The notes under the pieces were generated by a model. The model ran no database searches. It was not told the DNA's origin and was given only the letters and a program-made list of their open reading frames with translations. Shown here one piece after another: positions 25,858 through 35,301 of a stretch of DNA of 64,000 nt (positions within the stretch are counted from its first letter, which is position 1; the number at the start of each line of letters is the position of its first letter). Source of the DNA: Clostridium sartagoforme (GTDB lineage Bacteria > Bacillota > Clostridia > Clostridiales > Clostridiaceae); NCBI RefSeq assembly GCF_004794105.1, contig NZ_SRYR01000001.1, positions 1,426,001 through 1,490,000 on the forward strand, read 5' to 3'. The position numbers and the translations under genes were made by a program.

Positions 25858-25973
25858 GTTATAAAAATTTTATTGCTCTATGCTTTCAATTAATGTAATT
25901 TGACTAAAAATATTTTCGCTTAAAATTTTATGAAACTACAAGATTTAGATTATTTATTGAAACATATATATTA
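25858..25973 (-). repeat. Dispersed intergenic element, copy C
   Basis: Read on the minus strand it aligns with copies A and B: TATATATGTTTCAATAAAT, AAATCTTGTAGTTTCATA, TTTTAAGC, then ACATTAATTGAAAGCAT. The arms ATGTTTCAAT (25956-25965) and ATTGAAAGCAT (25880-25890) are 65 nt apart. It runs into the amidase ribosome binding site. 25974-26070 shows nothing else. Confidence 0.7.
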
Positions 25974-26073
25974 GTTAATTAAATATATATTGTGCATAGC
26001 TTGTTTATATTATTCAACTTAGCTTAATATCTAATTCCTTAATGACTCATGTAATTTTTTCCTTTAACATAAA

Positions 26074-26097
26074 AAGAGCTGCCATAAGACAGCTCTT
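26074..26097 (-). terminator. Terminator of xth
   Basis: Hairpin AAGAGCTG-tcttatgg-CAGCTCTT followed by a T tract on the minus strand. Confidence 0.88.
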
Positions 26098-26103
26098 AAA
26101 AAA

Positions 26104-26859
26104 TTATATTTCAATTGTTAATTCTACAGGACAATGGTCAGATCCTAATACTTCAGTATGGATTTTTGCATCAACTAATTTTTCATCTATTGATTTTGAA
26201 GTTACAAAATAATCAATTCTCCATCCTGCATTCTTTGCTCTTGCACTAAATCTATATGACCACCAAGAATAGACTCCTGTTAAATCTGGATAAAAGAATC
26301 TAAAAGTATCTGTAAATCCTGCATTTAATAATTCAGTAAATTTACCTCTTTCTTCTTCTGTAAACCCAGCATTTCTGGTGTTAGTTTTAGGATTCTTTAA
26401 ATCTATTTCTTTATGAGCTACATTTAAATCTCCACATACTATAACAGGCTTTTTCTTGTCTAAGTTTACTAAATATTCTCTAAAGGCATCTTCCCACACC
26501 ATTCTATAGTCTAATCTAGCAAGTTCATTTTTTGAATTTGGAGTATATACAGTTACCATATAGAAATTTTCAAATTCTAAAGTAATTACTCTTCCTTCTT
26601 TGTCATGCTCTTCTATTCCTAAACCATATGTAACTGATAAAGGTTCTTTCTTAGTGAAAATTGCTGTTCCTGAATATCCTTTTTTCTCAGCATAATTCCA
26701 ATATTGATGATATCCTTCTAATTGTAAATCAATTTGACCTGCTTGAAGCTTGCTTTCTTGAATGCAAAATATATCTGCATCCATTTCATTAAAGAAATCT
26801 AAAAATCCTTTAGTTACACAAGCTCTTATCCCATTAACATTCCACGATATTAACTTCAT
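26104..26859 (-). CDS. xth: Exodeoxyribonuclease III / AP endonuclease
   Basis: 251-residue member of the exonuclease III family that cuts at abasic sites during base excision repair. The start MKLISWNVNGIRA is typical. Metal-binding Glu is in IFCIQESKL, catalytic Tyr in VTVYTPNS, the DLN motif in CGDLNVAHKEID, and the terminal SDHCPVELTIEI holds the Asp-His pair. The ATG at 26857-26859 follows AAAGGAG; the longer upstream frame to 26925 has no ribosome binding site. It is a single gene with its own terminator. Confidence 0.95.
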   Translation of the reverse strand: MKLISWNVNGIRACVTKGFLDFFNEMDADIFCIQESKLQAGQIDLQLEGYHQYWNYAEKKGYSGTAIFTKKEPLSVTYGLGIEEHDKEGRVITLEFENFYMVTVYTPNSKNELARLDYRMVWEDAFREYLVNLDKKKPVIVCGDLNVAHKEIDLKNPKTNTRNAGFTEEERGKFTELLNAGFTDTFRFFYPDLTGVYSWWSYRFSARAKNAGWRIDYFVTSKSIDEKLVDAKIHTEVLGSDHCPVELTIEI

Positions 26860-26926
26860 TTTAAAATTCTCCTTTGCTATGTTGTAAATATAATTTATTA
26901 TAACATATTTTAAATTTAATATCATT

Positions 26927-28393
26927 TTAAGAATAAGTATTCATTTTCTTCGCTAGTCCAACAAGTTCATCTAAAGAGTTCTTAGCTTCAGTTACTTCAG
27001 CAAATAATATTTCTACAATTGCAGCAGTACTTTGAGAATTAGCTAGTGTCTCTTCTGAAATTGAAGCTACATTAGTGATCCCATCTGTTATCTTTGAATT
27101 ATCGCTATCTATAGCTATTATTTTGTTAGTAACGTTCTTAACAAGTTCCTCCATTTTATTTAATCCATTTGTAAGATTATGAAGTCCACTTGTTGTATTT
27201 CGGACTATTTTTTCTTCTTCGTTAATAATATTTGTTACATCATTTATAGATTTAGAAACATTTAAAACTTCATTTTCTAAATCTCTTATAATATTATTTA
27301 TTTCATTAGAAGATTCTTTACTTTGCTCTGCAAGTTTTCTTATTTCTTCTGCTACAACTGAAAATCCTCTTCCATACTCACCAGCTCTAGCAGACTCTAT
27401 TGCTGCATTTAATGCTAAGAGATTTGTTTTCTCTGAAATATCACTTATTATATCAATTATCATAAGTACTTTAGATGTTTTTTCTTTTAGCTCATTTGCT
27501 ATAATATAAACCTCAGAGTTTTTAGACTTAACATTTTTCGAATTTTTAGCTACATCTTCTATCATTCCAAATATAGTTTCAAAAGTGTCTCTACTTTCTT
27601 TAAACTTCAGTTCCATTTCCTTAGAATTATTAACTGCACTTTCAATATCTAATCTTATATTGCTAGAAGCCTTATTTTGCTCTTCAATATTTGAAGTTGT
27701 AACTTCACATCCATTTAGTATTTCTAAAATAGCACTACTAATATTACTAGAAGATGATTCTATTGTATTAAAAGTACCAGAAATTGAAGTAGTATTCTTA
27801 TTTAATAGTTCTATTGCATCTCTAATTTCATTTAATATTTTTTCTTGTTCTTTAACCATATTAGAACTTTTTCTTTTTTCTAAATCTGCCTCTTCTCTCA
27901 TTCTATTAGATATCTTTGTTATTATATAAGCCATAATATAAAACATAAAAATACAAACTATTTCAAGAATAATATTTTCTCTCATACTAGGATTTTTTAT
28001 ATTTATAACTACCCAAATTATATTAAATATAGCAGCCCCAACTATTGGAGCAATCATAAATTTATGATCTAAATAAATCATGCATATAACTATAAGTGGT
28101 ACAATTGCTATTGGTGCAACCATTAAGTTTGACTTAAATAATAAAATTGCATATACAATTGCATACGGTGTTCCAATTATATGCCTAATTTTAATATTCT
28201 CTTTATTTTTGAAATAAAATACTAGCATAATAGCTGTAAATATAAATATTATACCAAGAGCTATTAATGCAAAATTCTTATCAATTATATTACTCCCTAT
28301 CATAAATAGTAATCCTAATGAGTATGTAATTGTAAGGGCTGTTGTTGCTATAACAAATCCTCTATTGGTTTGCCTCGTCACATTGTTTCTCAA
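26927..28393 (-). CDS. Methyl-accepting chemotaxis-type receptor
   Basis: 488 residues with about six hydrophobic segments in 17-175, a short linker without a recognisable HAMP, and a cytoplasmic MCP signalling domain (about 200-480). The conserved hairpin tip [23 protein letters not shown] is present (given here as [17 protein letters not shown] then GEYGRG), with [13 protein letters not shown]. The polytopic sensor lacks a large extracellular domain, so it may sense membrane state or small hydrophobic ligands. It starts at TTG 28393 behind AAGGGGG. No other chemotaxis genes are nearby. Confidence 0.9.
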   Translation of the reverse strand: MRNNVTRQTNRGFVIATTALTITYSLGLLFMIGSNIIDKNFALIALGIIFIFTAIMLVFYFKNKENIKIRHIIGTPYAIVYAILLFKSNLMVAPIAIVPLIVICMIYLDHKFMIAPIVGAAIFNIIWVVINIKNPSMRENIILEIVCIFMFYIMAYIITKISNRMREEADLEKRKSSNMVKEQEKILNEIRDAIELLNKNTTSISGTFNTIESSSSNISSAILEILNGCEVTTSNIEEQNKASSNIRLDIESAVNNSKEMELKFKESRDTFETIFGMIEDVAKNSKNVKSKNSEVYIIANELKEKTSKVLMIIDIISDISEKTNLLALNAAIESARAGEYGRGFSVVAEEIRKLAEQSKESSNEINNIIRDLENEVLNVSKSINDVTNIINEEEKIVRNTTSGLHNLTNGLNKMEELVKNVTNKIIAIDSDNSKITDGITNVASISEETLANSQSTAAIVEILFAEVTEAKNSLDELVGLAKKMNTYS

Positions 28394-28476
28394 ATTCTTT
28401 TCCCCCTTAATTTTCTTCTATTGTATTCTCGTATTATCCATATCTTCCTTTACATTTTTTTATAAGAATGAAAAAA

Positions 28477-28515
28477 AGTAGAAATATGAATTAATTTACA
28501 ATACATATTTCTACT
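28477..28515 (-). terminator. Terminator of glyA
   Basis: Stem AGTAGAAATATG/CATATTTCTACT with a 15-nt loop, followed by T7 on the minus strand. Confidence 0.85.
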
Positions 28516-28531
28516 AATTTCATTTACATTT

Positions 28532-29767
28532 TTAATTATATAAAGGATGCTTATCACATAATGACTTAACTCTTCCCTTTAACTCTTCTATATTAGGGTT
28601 TTCTACTGAAAGAGTATCGTTAATTATTGATGCTATTTCCTTCATATCATCTTCATTAAATCCTCTAGTAGATACAGCTGCTGTACCTATTCTTATACCT
28701 GAAGTTACAAATGGACTCTTAGTTTCATTCGGAACAGTGTTTTTATTAACAGTAATTCCTATTGAATCTAATATTATTTCTGCATCCTTACCTGTAACAT
28801 TCTTATTATTTAAGTCAACAAGAATTAAATGATTATCTGTACCACCTGACACTATTTTAAAGCCATAGTTTATTAATTCATTAGCTAGTACGCTACAGTT
28901 ATTAACAACAGTCTTAATATATTCCTTATAACTTGGATCTAAAGCTTCTTTAAAACATACTGCTTTAGCTGCAATTGTATGTATTAATGGTCCTCCTTGA
29001 ATTCCAGGGAAGATAGTCTTATCTATTTGCTTTGCATATTTTTCTTTGCAAAGTATTAATCCACCTCTAGGTCCTCTTAAAGTTTTATGAGTAGTTGATG
29101 TAACAAAATCTGCATATGGAACTGGTGATGGATGTTCTCCTGCAGCTATTAATCCTGCAATATGAGCCATATCTACCATGAAATATGCTCCAACTTCATC
29201 ACAAATATCTCTAAAAGCTTTAAAATCAATTATTCTTGAATAAGCACTTGCACCAGCAACAATAAGCTTTGGTCTATGCTTTAAAGCTAATTCTCTTACT
29301 ACATCATAATCTATAGTTTCAGTTTCCTTATCTACTCCATAAGATACAAAGTTATATAACTTACCAGAAAAGTTAACTGGTGAACCATGAGTTAAATGAC
29401 CTCCATGGCTTAAGTCCATCCCTAAAACAGTATCTCCTGTTTCAAGAACTGAAAGATATACTGCCATATTTGCTTGTGAACCTGAGTGAGGTTGAACATT
29501 AGCATGTTCAGCTCCAAATAGTTCCTTAGCTCTATTTCTAGCTATATCCTCAACTTCGTCTACAACATGGCATCCACCATAATATCTCTTGTTTGGATAC
29601 CCTTCTGCATACTTATTAGTAAGGAAAGAGCCCATAGCCTCCATTACTGCTTTAGAAGCAAAGTTTTCAGATGCAATTAATTCAATTCCATCCTGCTGTC
29701 TTTTTAGCTCCTTTTCAATTAAATCACTAATAGCCTTATCTTCTCTTGAAAGATTTTCAAAATTCAT
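28532..29767 (-). CDS. glyA: Serine hydroxymethyltransferase
   Basis: 411-residue PLP enzyme interconverting serine and glycine with tetrahydrofolate, the main source of one-carbon units. It has the [10 protein letters not shown] substrate motif, [23 protein letters not shown], and the PLP-binding Lys in [15 protein letters not shown]. Length and sequence are typical. The ATG at 29767 follows GGGGTG. The gene is monocistronic with its own terminator and divergent from the threonine/serine exporter genes. No riboswitch was seen in the 288-bp divergent spacer. Confidence 0.97.
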   Translation of the reverse strand: MNFENLSREDKAISDLIEKELKRQQDGIELIASENFASKAVMEAMGSFLTNKYAEGYPNKRYYGGCHVVDEVEDIARNRAKELFGAEHANVQPHSGSQANMAVYLSVLETGDTVLGMDLSHGGHLTHGSPVNFSGKLYNFVSYGVDKETETIDYDVVRELALKHRPKLIVAGASAYSRIIDFKAFRDICDEVGAYFMVDMAHIAGLIAAGEHPSPVPYADFVTSTTHKTLRGPRGGLILCKEKYAKQIDKTIFPGIQGGPLIHTIAAKAVCFKEALDPSYKEYIKTVVNNCSVLANELINYGFKIVSGGTDNHLILVDLNNKNVTGKDAEIILDSIGITVNKNTVPNETKSPFVTSGIRIGTAAVSTRGFNEDDMKEIASIINDTLSVENPNIEELKGRVKSLCDKHPLYN

Positions 29768-29984
29768 TTTATCACCCCAAATTAATATTTTTTAAAATTA
29801 CTTTTGAGTAAATTATAAGTTTATTTCCAAGAATAATCAATTGATATTTGTAATTATTTAATTTTTATTGATATTATTTAATAAATAGATTATTAAATAT
29901 ACAAACTACTATAATAAACTATTTCCATATGTTATAATACATAAGTTATAATATATTAACTATATTTCATTGAAAAAATATTTT

Positions 29985-30014
29985 GCTAGCATCTAAGTAA
30001 TGCTAGTATTTTTT
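29985..30014 (+). terminator. Hairpin with T tract in the leader of the exporter genes
   Basis: GCTAGCAT-ctaagta-ATGCTAGT followed by ATTTTTT, placed between a TATAAT-like word near 29932 and the first ThrE gene. It could be an attenuator for the exporter transcript. No leader peptide or aptamer was recognised. Confidence 0.5.
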
Positions 30015-30056
30015 GAAAATATATAAAGAAATTTTTTAGTTTAAGGAGTAATCTTT

Positions 30057-30821
30057 ATGGATTTAAATGAAATACTTCATGTTGCAACCTTTGCTGGAAA
30101 AATAATGTTAGAATCTGGTGGAGAAACTTATAGGGCAGAAGAAATAGTATGGAGAATTTGTAAAATTTACGGAGTTGAAGAAGCTGAAAGTTTTGTTACC
30201 ACCACAGGTGTCATGGTTTCAATATGCCATGATGGTAAAACTCATTCTTTAATAAGAAGAGTATCAACTCGCACTATAGATTTAGATAAAGTGCATAAGG
30301 TTAACGATCTATCTAGAAATATTATAAATAGAGGATTAACAGTTTCTCAGCTTAAAGAGCAATTAAAATTAATTGATAATGGCGAAAGATATAGTGATAC
30401 AACAGCTATATTAATTTCTGCATTAGGTGCTTTTTGCTTTGTTTTCTTATTTGGTGGAGAACTAAGAGAAGCTCTAGCTGCCTTTTTAATTGGTCTTGTA
30501 ATAAAATCTGTATCTATTAAATTTGCTAGCTTAGGAATTAACCAATTTTTTATAAATAGCATTTGTGCTGGTGTAGCAGCAATCGTTGCAATTTTTTTAT
30601 TAAAATCAAACTTAATTGTAGATTTAGATAAAACTATAATAGGATCTATAATGCTTTTAGTGCCTGGTCTTGCTATTACTAATGCTATTAGGGATACAAT
30701 ATCTGGTGACTTACTAGCAGGCCTTACAAGAGCTGTGGAGGCATTTCTAGTAGCTATCTCAATAGCTATAGGTACTGGTGCTGTTCTTAGCTTTTGGATA
30801 TCAACCTTTGGAACCCTGTAA
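30057..30821 (+). CDS. Threonine/serine exporter subunit (ThrE N-terminal type, YjjP-like)
   Basis: 254-residue member of the ThrE/DUF1212 family. The soluble N-terminal part (about 1-115) has the conserved GGETYRAEE and FVTTTGVMVS patterns. Five hydrophobic segments from about 118 onward form the membrane part (TTAILISALGAFCFVFLFGG through AVLSFWIST). In split systems this subunit works with the smaller DUF3815 partner to export threonine or serine. The ATG at 30057 follows AAGGAG. It lies 15 bp before its partner gene. Confidence 0.88.
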   Translation: MDLNEILHVATFAGKIMLESGGETYRAEEIVWRICKIYGVEEAESFVTTTGVMVSICHDGKTHSLIRRVSTRTIDLDKVHKVNDLSRNIINRGLTVSQLKEQLKLIDNGERYSDTTAILISALGAFCFVFLFGGELREALAAFLIGLVIKSVSIKFASLGINQFFINSICAGVAAIVAIFLLKSNLIVDLDKTIIGSIMLLVPGLAITNAIRDTISGDLLAGLTRAVEAFLVAISIAIGTGAVLSFWISTFGTL

Positions 30822-30836
30822 TTTAGGAGGATTATT

Positions 30837-31340
30837 ATGTTAAGTGAATCACTATTTGCTTTTTTTGCTACCCTAGGATTTGGGATACTATTTAATATAA
30901 AAGGTAAAAACTTATTTTATGCTGCCCTTGGAGGTGGACTAAGTTGGTTTGTAAGCTTAATTTGTTTTGAATTTGGTTTGGATACAACTTCATCATTTTT
31001 TATTTCAGCAATAATATTTAGTATTTATTCAGAAATAATGGCTAGAGTCTTAAAAACTCCAGTTACTTCCTTAATAATTTGCGCCCTTATTCCCCTAGTA
31101 CCTGGAGGTGGCATGTATTATACAATGTACGAAGCTGTAAATGGCAATATAATGGAATCAATAGAGCTTGGTTTAAATACTTTAGCTAGTGCAGGTTCTT
31201 TAGCTTTAGGTGTGATTTTTGTATCTACTATAACAAAACTACTTATGTCAGCCAAAAATAAACGTGAGATAAGAGAAATTGAAAAAATATCTAAAAGAAG
31301 GCTATTTAAATACAGACTCGATAATTATAGAAAAAAATAA
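30837..31340 (+). CDS. Threonine/serine exporter small subunit (DUF3815, YjjB-like)
   Basis: 167-residue integral membrane protein with five hydrophobic segments. It carries the conserved LIPLVPGGGMYYTMYEA motif of the ThrE C-terminal half and a basic C-terminal tail. It pairs with the preceding ThrE-type subunit. The ATG at 30837 follows TAGGAGG. The two genes form an operon that ends at a strong terminator. Confidence 0.88.
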   Translation: MLSESLFAFFATLGFGILFNIKGKNLFYAALGGGLSWFVSLICFEFGLDTTSSFFISAIIFSIYSEIMARVLKTPVTSLIICALIPLVPGGGMYYTMYEAVNGNIMESIELGLNTLASAGSLALGVIFVSTITKLLMSAKNKREIREIEKISKRRLFKYRLDNYRKK

Positions 31341-31363
31341 ATTAGACAGTAATACATATTTAC

Positions 31364-31398
31364 AAAAAGGTGGAGTCAAATTAATGAATCCACCTTTT
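31364..31398. terminator. Bidirectional terminator between the exporter operon and ferredoxin
   Basis: Stem AAAAAGGTGGA/TCCACCTTTT with a 14-nt loop between convergent genes. Confidence 0.85.
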
Positions 31399-31437
31399 CT
31401 TATTGGATAATATCTACTTTGATATTAAACTATTAAA

Positions 31438-31626
31438 TTATTCTTCTACTGATATTGCAGTAACTGGACAGCTATCACAAGCTTCTCTAGTTGCATCTTC
31501 ATATTCAGCTGGTACTGGACCTTCCTTAGCTTGTGATACTCCTGATTCTAATGAGAAAATTTCAGGACATATCCCTTCACATAATCCACATGATATACAA
31601 GTATTTTCGTCTACGAATGCTTTCAT
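31438..31626 (-). CDS. Small [4Fe-4S] ferredoxin
   Basis: 62-residue electron carrier. Cys10, Cys13 and Cys16 (CISCGLC), with a distal Cys before Pro (DSCPVTAI, Cys53), bind one [4Fe-4S] cluster. Cys20 and Cys50 are placed to form the disulfide seen in mono-cluster ferredoxins. The middle is acidic, as usual for this family. The ATG at 31626 follows AGGAGGCGGG. It is a single gene; partners are not evident. Confidence 0.93.
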   Translation of the reverse strand: MKAFVDENTCISCGLCEGICPEIFSLESGVSQAKEGPVPAEYEDATREACDSCPVTAISVEE

Positions 31627-31787
31627 AAACCCGCCTCCTTTATTTACATTAAATTTATATCTTCTTAAAATTTAACATGTATAATTATTACCTAATATAC
31701 CCTCATTATAAATAATTATATAGAAATGTCAATATTAACTACAGTTAATTATTAATAGAAAGCTCTAATTTAAAGTAATTATTTCGC

Positions 31788-32801
31788 TTATAATAAATTT
31801 ATTGCATTTTCTCTACATACTTTTAAATTCTTTTCATCCCAGACACTTGATTGAACTTCTCCAATATGGGCTTTATTTAAAAAGAACATACAAATTCTTG
31901 ATTGTCCAATTCCACCACCAACTGTAAATGGTAGTTCATCATTTAATAGCATCTTATGAAATTCAAACTCTCTTCTAAAATCATTATCTGAAACTCTTAA
32001 TTGGTAATCTAGTGACTCTTTATCAACTCTAATTCCCATAGATGAAAGCTCAAAAGCTCTATTTAGTAATGGATACCAGAATAATATATCTCCATTTAAA
32101 TTCCAATCGTCATAGTCTGGACTTCTTCCATCATGCTTTTCACCTGATTTTAACTTATCCCCTATCTTCATTAAGAAAACAGCCTTATGCTTTTTACATA
32201 TAGCATCTTCTCTTTCTTTACTTGTTAAATCTGGATATAAATCTTCAAGTTCTTGAGTTGTAATAAAGAAAATTTCTTCTGGAAGGTCTATCTCTTTCCC
32301 CATACCTTCACTTTTAACAAAAGCTTCAGTTTTCTTAAATACTCCATATATAGTACTAACTATTTCCTTAAGTTTTTCTTCTGTTCTTTCTTCTTTAGTT
32401 ATAATTTTTTCCCAATCCCATTGGTCAACATATACAGAATGAAGGTTGTCTAATTCTTCATCTCTTCTAATTGCATTCATATCTGTATATAGTCCTTCTC
32501 CTACATTAAATCCATATCTATATAAACTTAATCTCTTCCATTTAGCTAACGAATGAACTATTTCTACATCACTGCCTGTTGCTAATATATCAAATTTAAC
32601 TGGTCTCTCAACTCCATTTAAACTATCATTTACTCCACTGCTGGATTCAACAAATAAAGGTGCAGAAACTCTAGTTAAACTTAATGCCTCAGCTAATGCT
32701 CTTTCAAAAAAATCCTTAATTTTTTTAATATGAATTTCAGTTTCAATTAATGTTGAGCTACTTTTGTAGTCTTCTGGTACAATTATTCCATCGATTTTCA
32801 T
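31788..32801 (-). CDS. asnA: Aspartate-ammonia ligase (AsnA)
   Basis: 337-residue ammonia-dependent asparagine synthetase, related to class II tRNA synthetases. It converts aspartate, ammonia and ATP to asparagine. Characteristic stretches are [50 protein letters not shown] and [16 protein letters not shown]. The ATG at 32801 follows AAGGGGGA. A T-box leader with an Asn (AAC) specifier lies upstream, so expression should rise when tRNA-Asn is uncharged. Confidence 0.97.
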   Translation of the reverse strand: MKIDGIIVPEDYKSSSTLIETEIHIKKIKDFFERALAEALSLTRVSAPLFVESSSGVNDSLNGVERPVKFDILATGSDVEIVHSLAKWKRLSLYRYGFNVGEGLYTDMNAIRRDEELDNLHSVYVDQWDWEKIITKEERTEEKLKEIVSTIYGVFKKTEAFVKSEGMGKEIDLPEEIFFITTQELEDLYPDLTSKEREDAICKKHKAVFLMKIGDKLKSGEKHDGRSPDYDDWNLNGDILFWYPLLNRAFELSSMGIRVDKESLDYQLRVSDNDFRREFEFHKMLLNDELPFTVGGGIGQSRICMFFLNKAHIGEVQSSVWDEKNLKVCRENAINLL

Positions 32802-32897
32802 AAAAAAATCCCCCTTTAATTTTTGATTAGCTTTTTAATAAAATTTTTTATAAATATACGTATATTTAAACTCTTTAAAGAATTATTAACTTTTTTA

Positions 32898-33191
32898 GAC
32901 AAAATAAAAAAACCTTCACCCCTATAAAAGGATGAAAGTTACATTCCATGTTGCCACCTTAATTCGCTATTACTTCACAATAATAACCTTATCAAGTACG
33001 TAAGTAAAACTTAGATACTCTATCACTATAACGGGTGCGCCCGATTACCGCCTACTAGTTGTTATCTTTGGGGGTATAGCTCAGAGATGTTATTCAAACT
33101 AACTTTCTTATTTTACTTTCAGCCAAGGTAAAACTCTCTTTAAAGATGCATTAATTCTACTTCTTCTCATCATAGCATTTAAAATTTCTTT
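32898..33191 (-). promoter_or_regulatory. T-box leader of asnA with AAC (Asn) specifier
   Basis: On the minus strand the T-box element reads AAGGTGGCAACATGG (32946-32960), a variant of the canonical GGTGGNACCGCG. It is followed by a terminator (ACTTTCATCC...GGGGTGAAGGTTTTTTT, about 32905-32939). Stem I ends TGAAT-AAC-ATCTCTGAGC, placing the Asn codon AAC at 33089-33091 in the specifier loop, matching the asparagine synthetase downstream. Confidence 0.93.
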
Positions 33192-33197
33192 TTCTAT

Positions 33198-33226
33198 ATA
33201 TTATCATCTAAAAAACAAATTGTAAA
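33198..33226 (-). promoter_or_regulatory. Promoter of the asnA T-box transcript
   Basis: -35 TTTACA (33221-33226), 17-bp spacer, -10 TAATAT (33198-33203), located just past the csoR-like stop codon and directly before the leader. Confidence 0.65.
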
Positions 33227-33239
33227 TAGTTTTTTAAAA

Positions 33240-33512
33240 TTATTTTACGAAAGTATTAATAGTCTTAATTAATTCTTTTAAGGTTTCTTGTTCTTCTGTT
33301 CCCTCTTCAATATTTAAGCAATTTTTTGCATAATATTCTATAGTCAATCCACCTGCCCTATTTATCGCTGATCTAATGGCAGAAATCTGAACTAATATAT
33401 CTGAACAGCAAACGTTTTTCTCAAGCATCCCTTGAATTCCTTTTACTTGACCTTCAATTCTTTTAAGTCTATTTATAATATCTTTTCGTAGCTTTTCATT
33501 TTCCTCTTCCAT
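33240..33512 (-). CDS. CsoR/RcnR/CstR-family repressor
   Basis: 90-residue all-helical DUF156 repressor that binds DNA as a tetramer. Using CsoR numbering, which fits exactly, Cys36 and Cys65 are present but the copper-ligand His61 is Tyr61 (IEYYAKNC). This favours a CstR-like sulfur/persulfide sensor over a copper sensor, though that is inference. The ATG at 33512 follows GGAGGTATAAAG. A palindrome typical of this family lies 20 bp upstream, suggesting autoregulation. No obvious sulfur or metal target gene is adjacent. Confidence 0.88.
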   Translation of the reverse strand: MEEENEKLRKDIINRLKRIEGQVKGIQGMLEKNVCCSDILVQISAIRSAINRAGGLTIEYYAKNCLNIEEGTEEQETLKELIKTINTFVK

Positions 33513-33532
33513 CTTTATACCTCCAACTCAAT

Positions 33533-33549
33533 ATACCTCTATAGGGTAT
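33533..33549. promoter_or_regulatory. Candidate CsoR-family operator
   Basis: ATACC-tctatag-GGTAT, an inverted repeat containing the G/C tracts typical of CsoR/CstR operators, located between the repressor start codon and its promoter region. Confidence 0.6.
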
Positions 33550-33848
33550 CTTTATTCTATCATTTATTAGCTTATCTTTCAATTGATTAAAATATATTTA
33601 TTATATAATTTTCAAAAAATTTTTATATTTTATTAACTTAATTCATTTATAGAGTGATTCTTAGCTTCAGGTGGAGTTTTCTTAGAAAGTAGTATTTTTC
33701 ACTAAAAAACATAAGTCATCAAAATATAGATTAATTATTAAAACATAGATTTAAACAATTCTAACTTATTTAAAAACAAAATGTTATAATAAATATATGG
33801 TAAATATAATATTTCTATAAAATACTTAGAATTTCTTATGGAGGAATT
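33550..33848. other. Spacer upstream of the ALDH gene
   Basis: AT-rich, no frame. A TATAAT-like word near 33784 and the GGAGG site at 33840 serve the ALDH gene. A less AT-rich stretch at about 33653-33690 (ATTCTTAGCTTCAGGTGGAG) has no assignable role. Confidence 0.5.
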
Positions 33849-35225
33849 ATGAATAATATACTAGAAACTTTTAATAAACAAAAAGATTTCTTTAATGCTA
33901 ATACAACTAAAGATTTAGACTTTAGAATAAATGCACTAAAAAAATTAAAAAATATAATTAAATCTTCCGAAAATGATATCTTAGATGCTCTTAATAAAGA
34001 TTTAAGGAAATCAGATTTTGAGGGCTTTACAACAGAAATAGGTCTTGTTTATGAAGAGATAAATTTGCATATAAAAAAATTGAAAAAGTGGTCTAAAAAA
34101 GAAAAAGTTAAATCTTCTATAGCATACTTTCCTGCTAGAAGCTATATTTATAAAGAACCTTATGGTGTAACTCTTATCATTGGACCATTTAATTATCCTT
34201 TTCAACTAGTAATATCGCCTCTTATTGGAGCTATATCTGCTGGTAACTGTGCTATTATTAAACCTTCAGAAAACAGTCCAAATACTGCTAAAATATTAGA
34301 AGATTTAATAAATAAAAATTTTAAAGAAGATTATATTAAAGTAGTTGATCCTTTAGGGGGAAAAGAAACTGTTTCTTATTTATTAGATTTGAAATTTGAT
34401 TATATCTTCTTTACTGGAAGTGTTAAAGTAGGAAAAATAATTATGGAAAAGGCAGCTAAAAACTTAACGCCAGTAACCTTAGAACTTGGTGGTAAAAGTC
34501 CTTGTATAATAGATGAAACTGCAAATATAGAGCTATCTGCTAAAAGAATTATATGGGGAAAATTAATTAATTCAGGTCAAACCTGCGTGGCTCCTGATTA
34601 TATTTTAGTAGAAAAATCAATTAAAAATTCTTTAATAGAATCCTTAAAGAAAGAAATTCAAGCTCAATTTTCAACGGATATTGAAAATAATAGTGATTAT
34701 CCTAGAATTGTAAATATTGAAGCATTAAATAGACTAAAAGGTTACTTAAAGGATGGAAATGTATCCTTTGGTGGAAGATATAATGATGATGATCTTTATT
34801 TTGAACCAACTATCCTAACTGATATCAAAGAAGATAGTAAAATTATGGAGGATGAAATATTTGGACCAATTTTACCAATAATTGAATACTCATCTATAGA
34901 AGAAGCAATTAACTTTGTTAAATCTAAAGAAAAACCACTTGCATTATATTATTTTTCTGAAGATAAACTTAGGATAAAAACTATTCTTAACTCTTTATCC
35001 TTTGGTGGTGGTTGTATAAATGATACTATAATCCATGTAGCTTCTTCTTATCTACCTTTTGGAGGAGTTAATTCTAGTGGCCTTGGAGCTTATCATGGAA
35101 AAGCTAGCTTCGATACTTTTTCCCATAAAAAGTCAATTATTAAAAGAGGTACTTTTATAGAATTTCCCATTAGGTTTGCTCCATATAAAAATAAGATATC
35201 TTTAGCAAGAAAGTTATTTAAATAA
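33849..35225 (+). CDS. Aldehyde dehydrogenase family protein
   Basis: 458-residue NAD(P)-dependent aldehyde dehydrogenase, close in length and pattern to class 3 (YwdH-like) enzymes. It has GPFNYPFQL, FFTGSVKVGK at the nucleotide site, catalytic Glu in TLELGGKSPC, nucleophile Cys in NSGQTCVAPDY, and EEIFGPILPI near the end. It probably converts a fatty or short aldehyde to the acid, or the reverse. The ATG at 33849 follows GGAGG. It lies 76 bp upstream of the iron alcohol dehydrogenase, suggesting a shared aldehyde intermediate. Confidence 0.93.
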   Translation: MNNILETFNKQKDFFNANTTKDLDFRINALKKLKNIIKSSENDILDALNKDLRKSDFEGFTTEIGLVYEEINLHIKKLKKWSKKEKVKSSIAYFPARSYIYKEPYGVTLIIGPFNYPFQLVISPLIGAISAGNCAIIKPSENSPNTAKILEDLINKNFKEDYIKVVDPLGGKETVSYLLDLKFDYIFFTGSVKVGKIIMEKAAKNLTPVTLELGGKSPCIIDETANIELSAKRIIWGKLINSGQTCVAPDYILVEKSIKNSLIESLKKEIQAQFSTDIENNSDYPRIVNIEALNRLKGYLKDGNVSFGGRYNDDDLYFEPTILTDIKEDSKIMEDEIFGPILPIIEYSSIEEAINFVKSKEKPLALYYFSEDKLRIKTILNSLSFGGGCINDTIIHVASSYLPFGGVNSSGLGAYHGKASFDTFSHKKSIIKRGTFIEFPIRFAPYKNKISLARKLFK

Positions 35226-35301
35226 AACTAATCTATTTATTTGAAAGCTTGTATAAGCTTTAGTATTATATAAGTATACTACATAAATTTAAGGAGGATA
35301 T

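Noticed and set aside
29768-30056. Glycine or other riboswitch between glyA and the exporter genes
   Set aside because: No conserved aptamer core could be found on either strand; only a simple hairpin with T tract is present.
31403-31675. 90-codon + strand frame over the ferredoxin gene
   Set aside because: It is the reverse complement of a cysteine-motif ferredoxin with a strong ribosome binding site; the + frame has no start signal.
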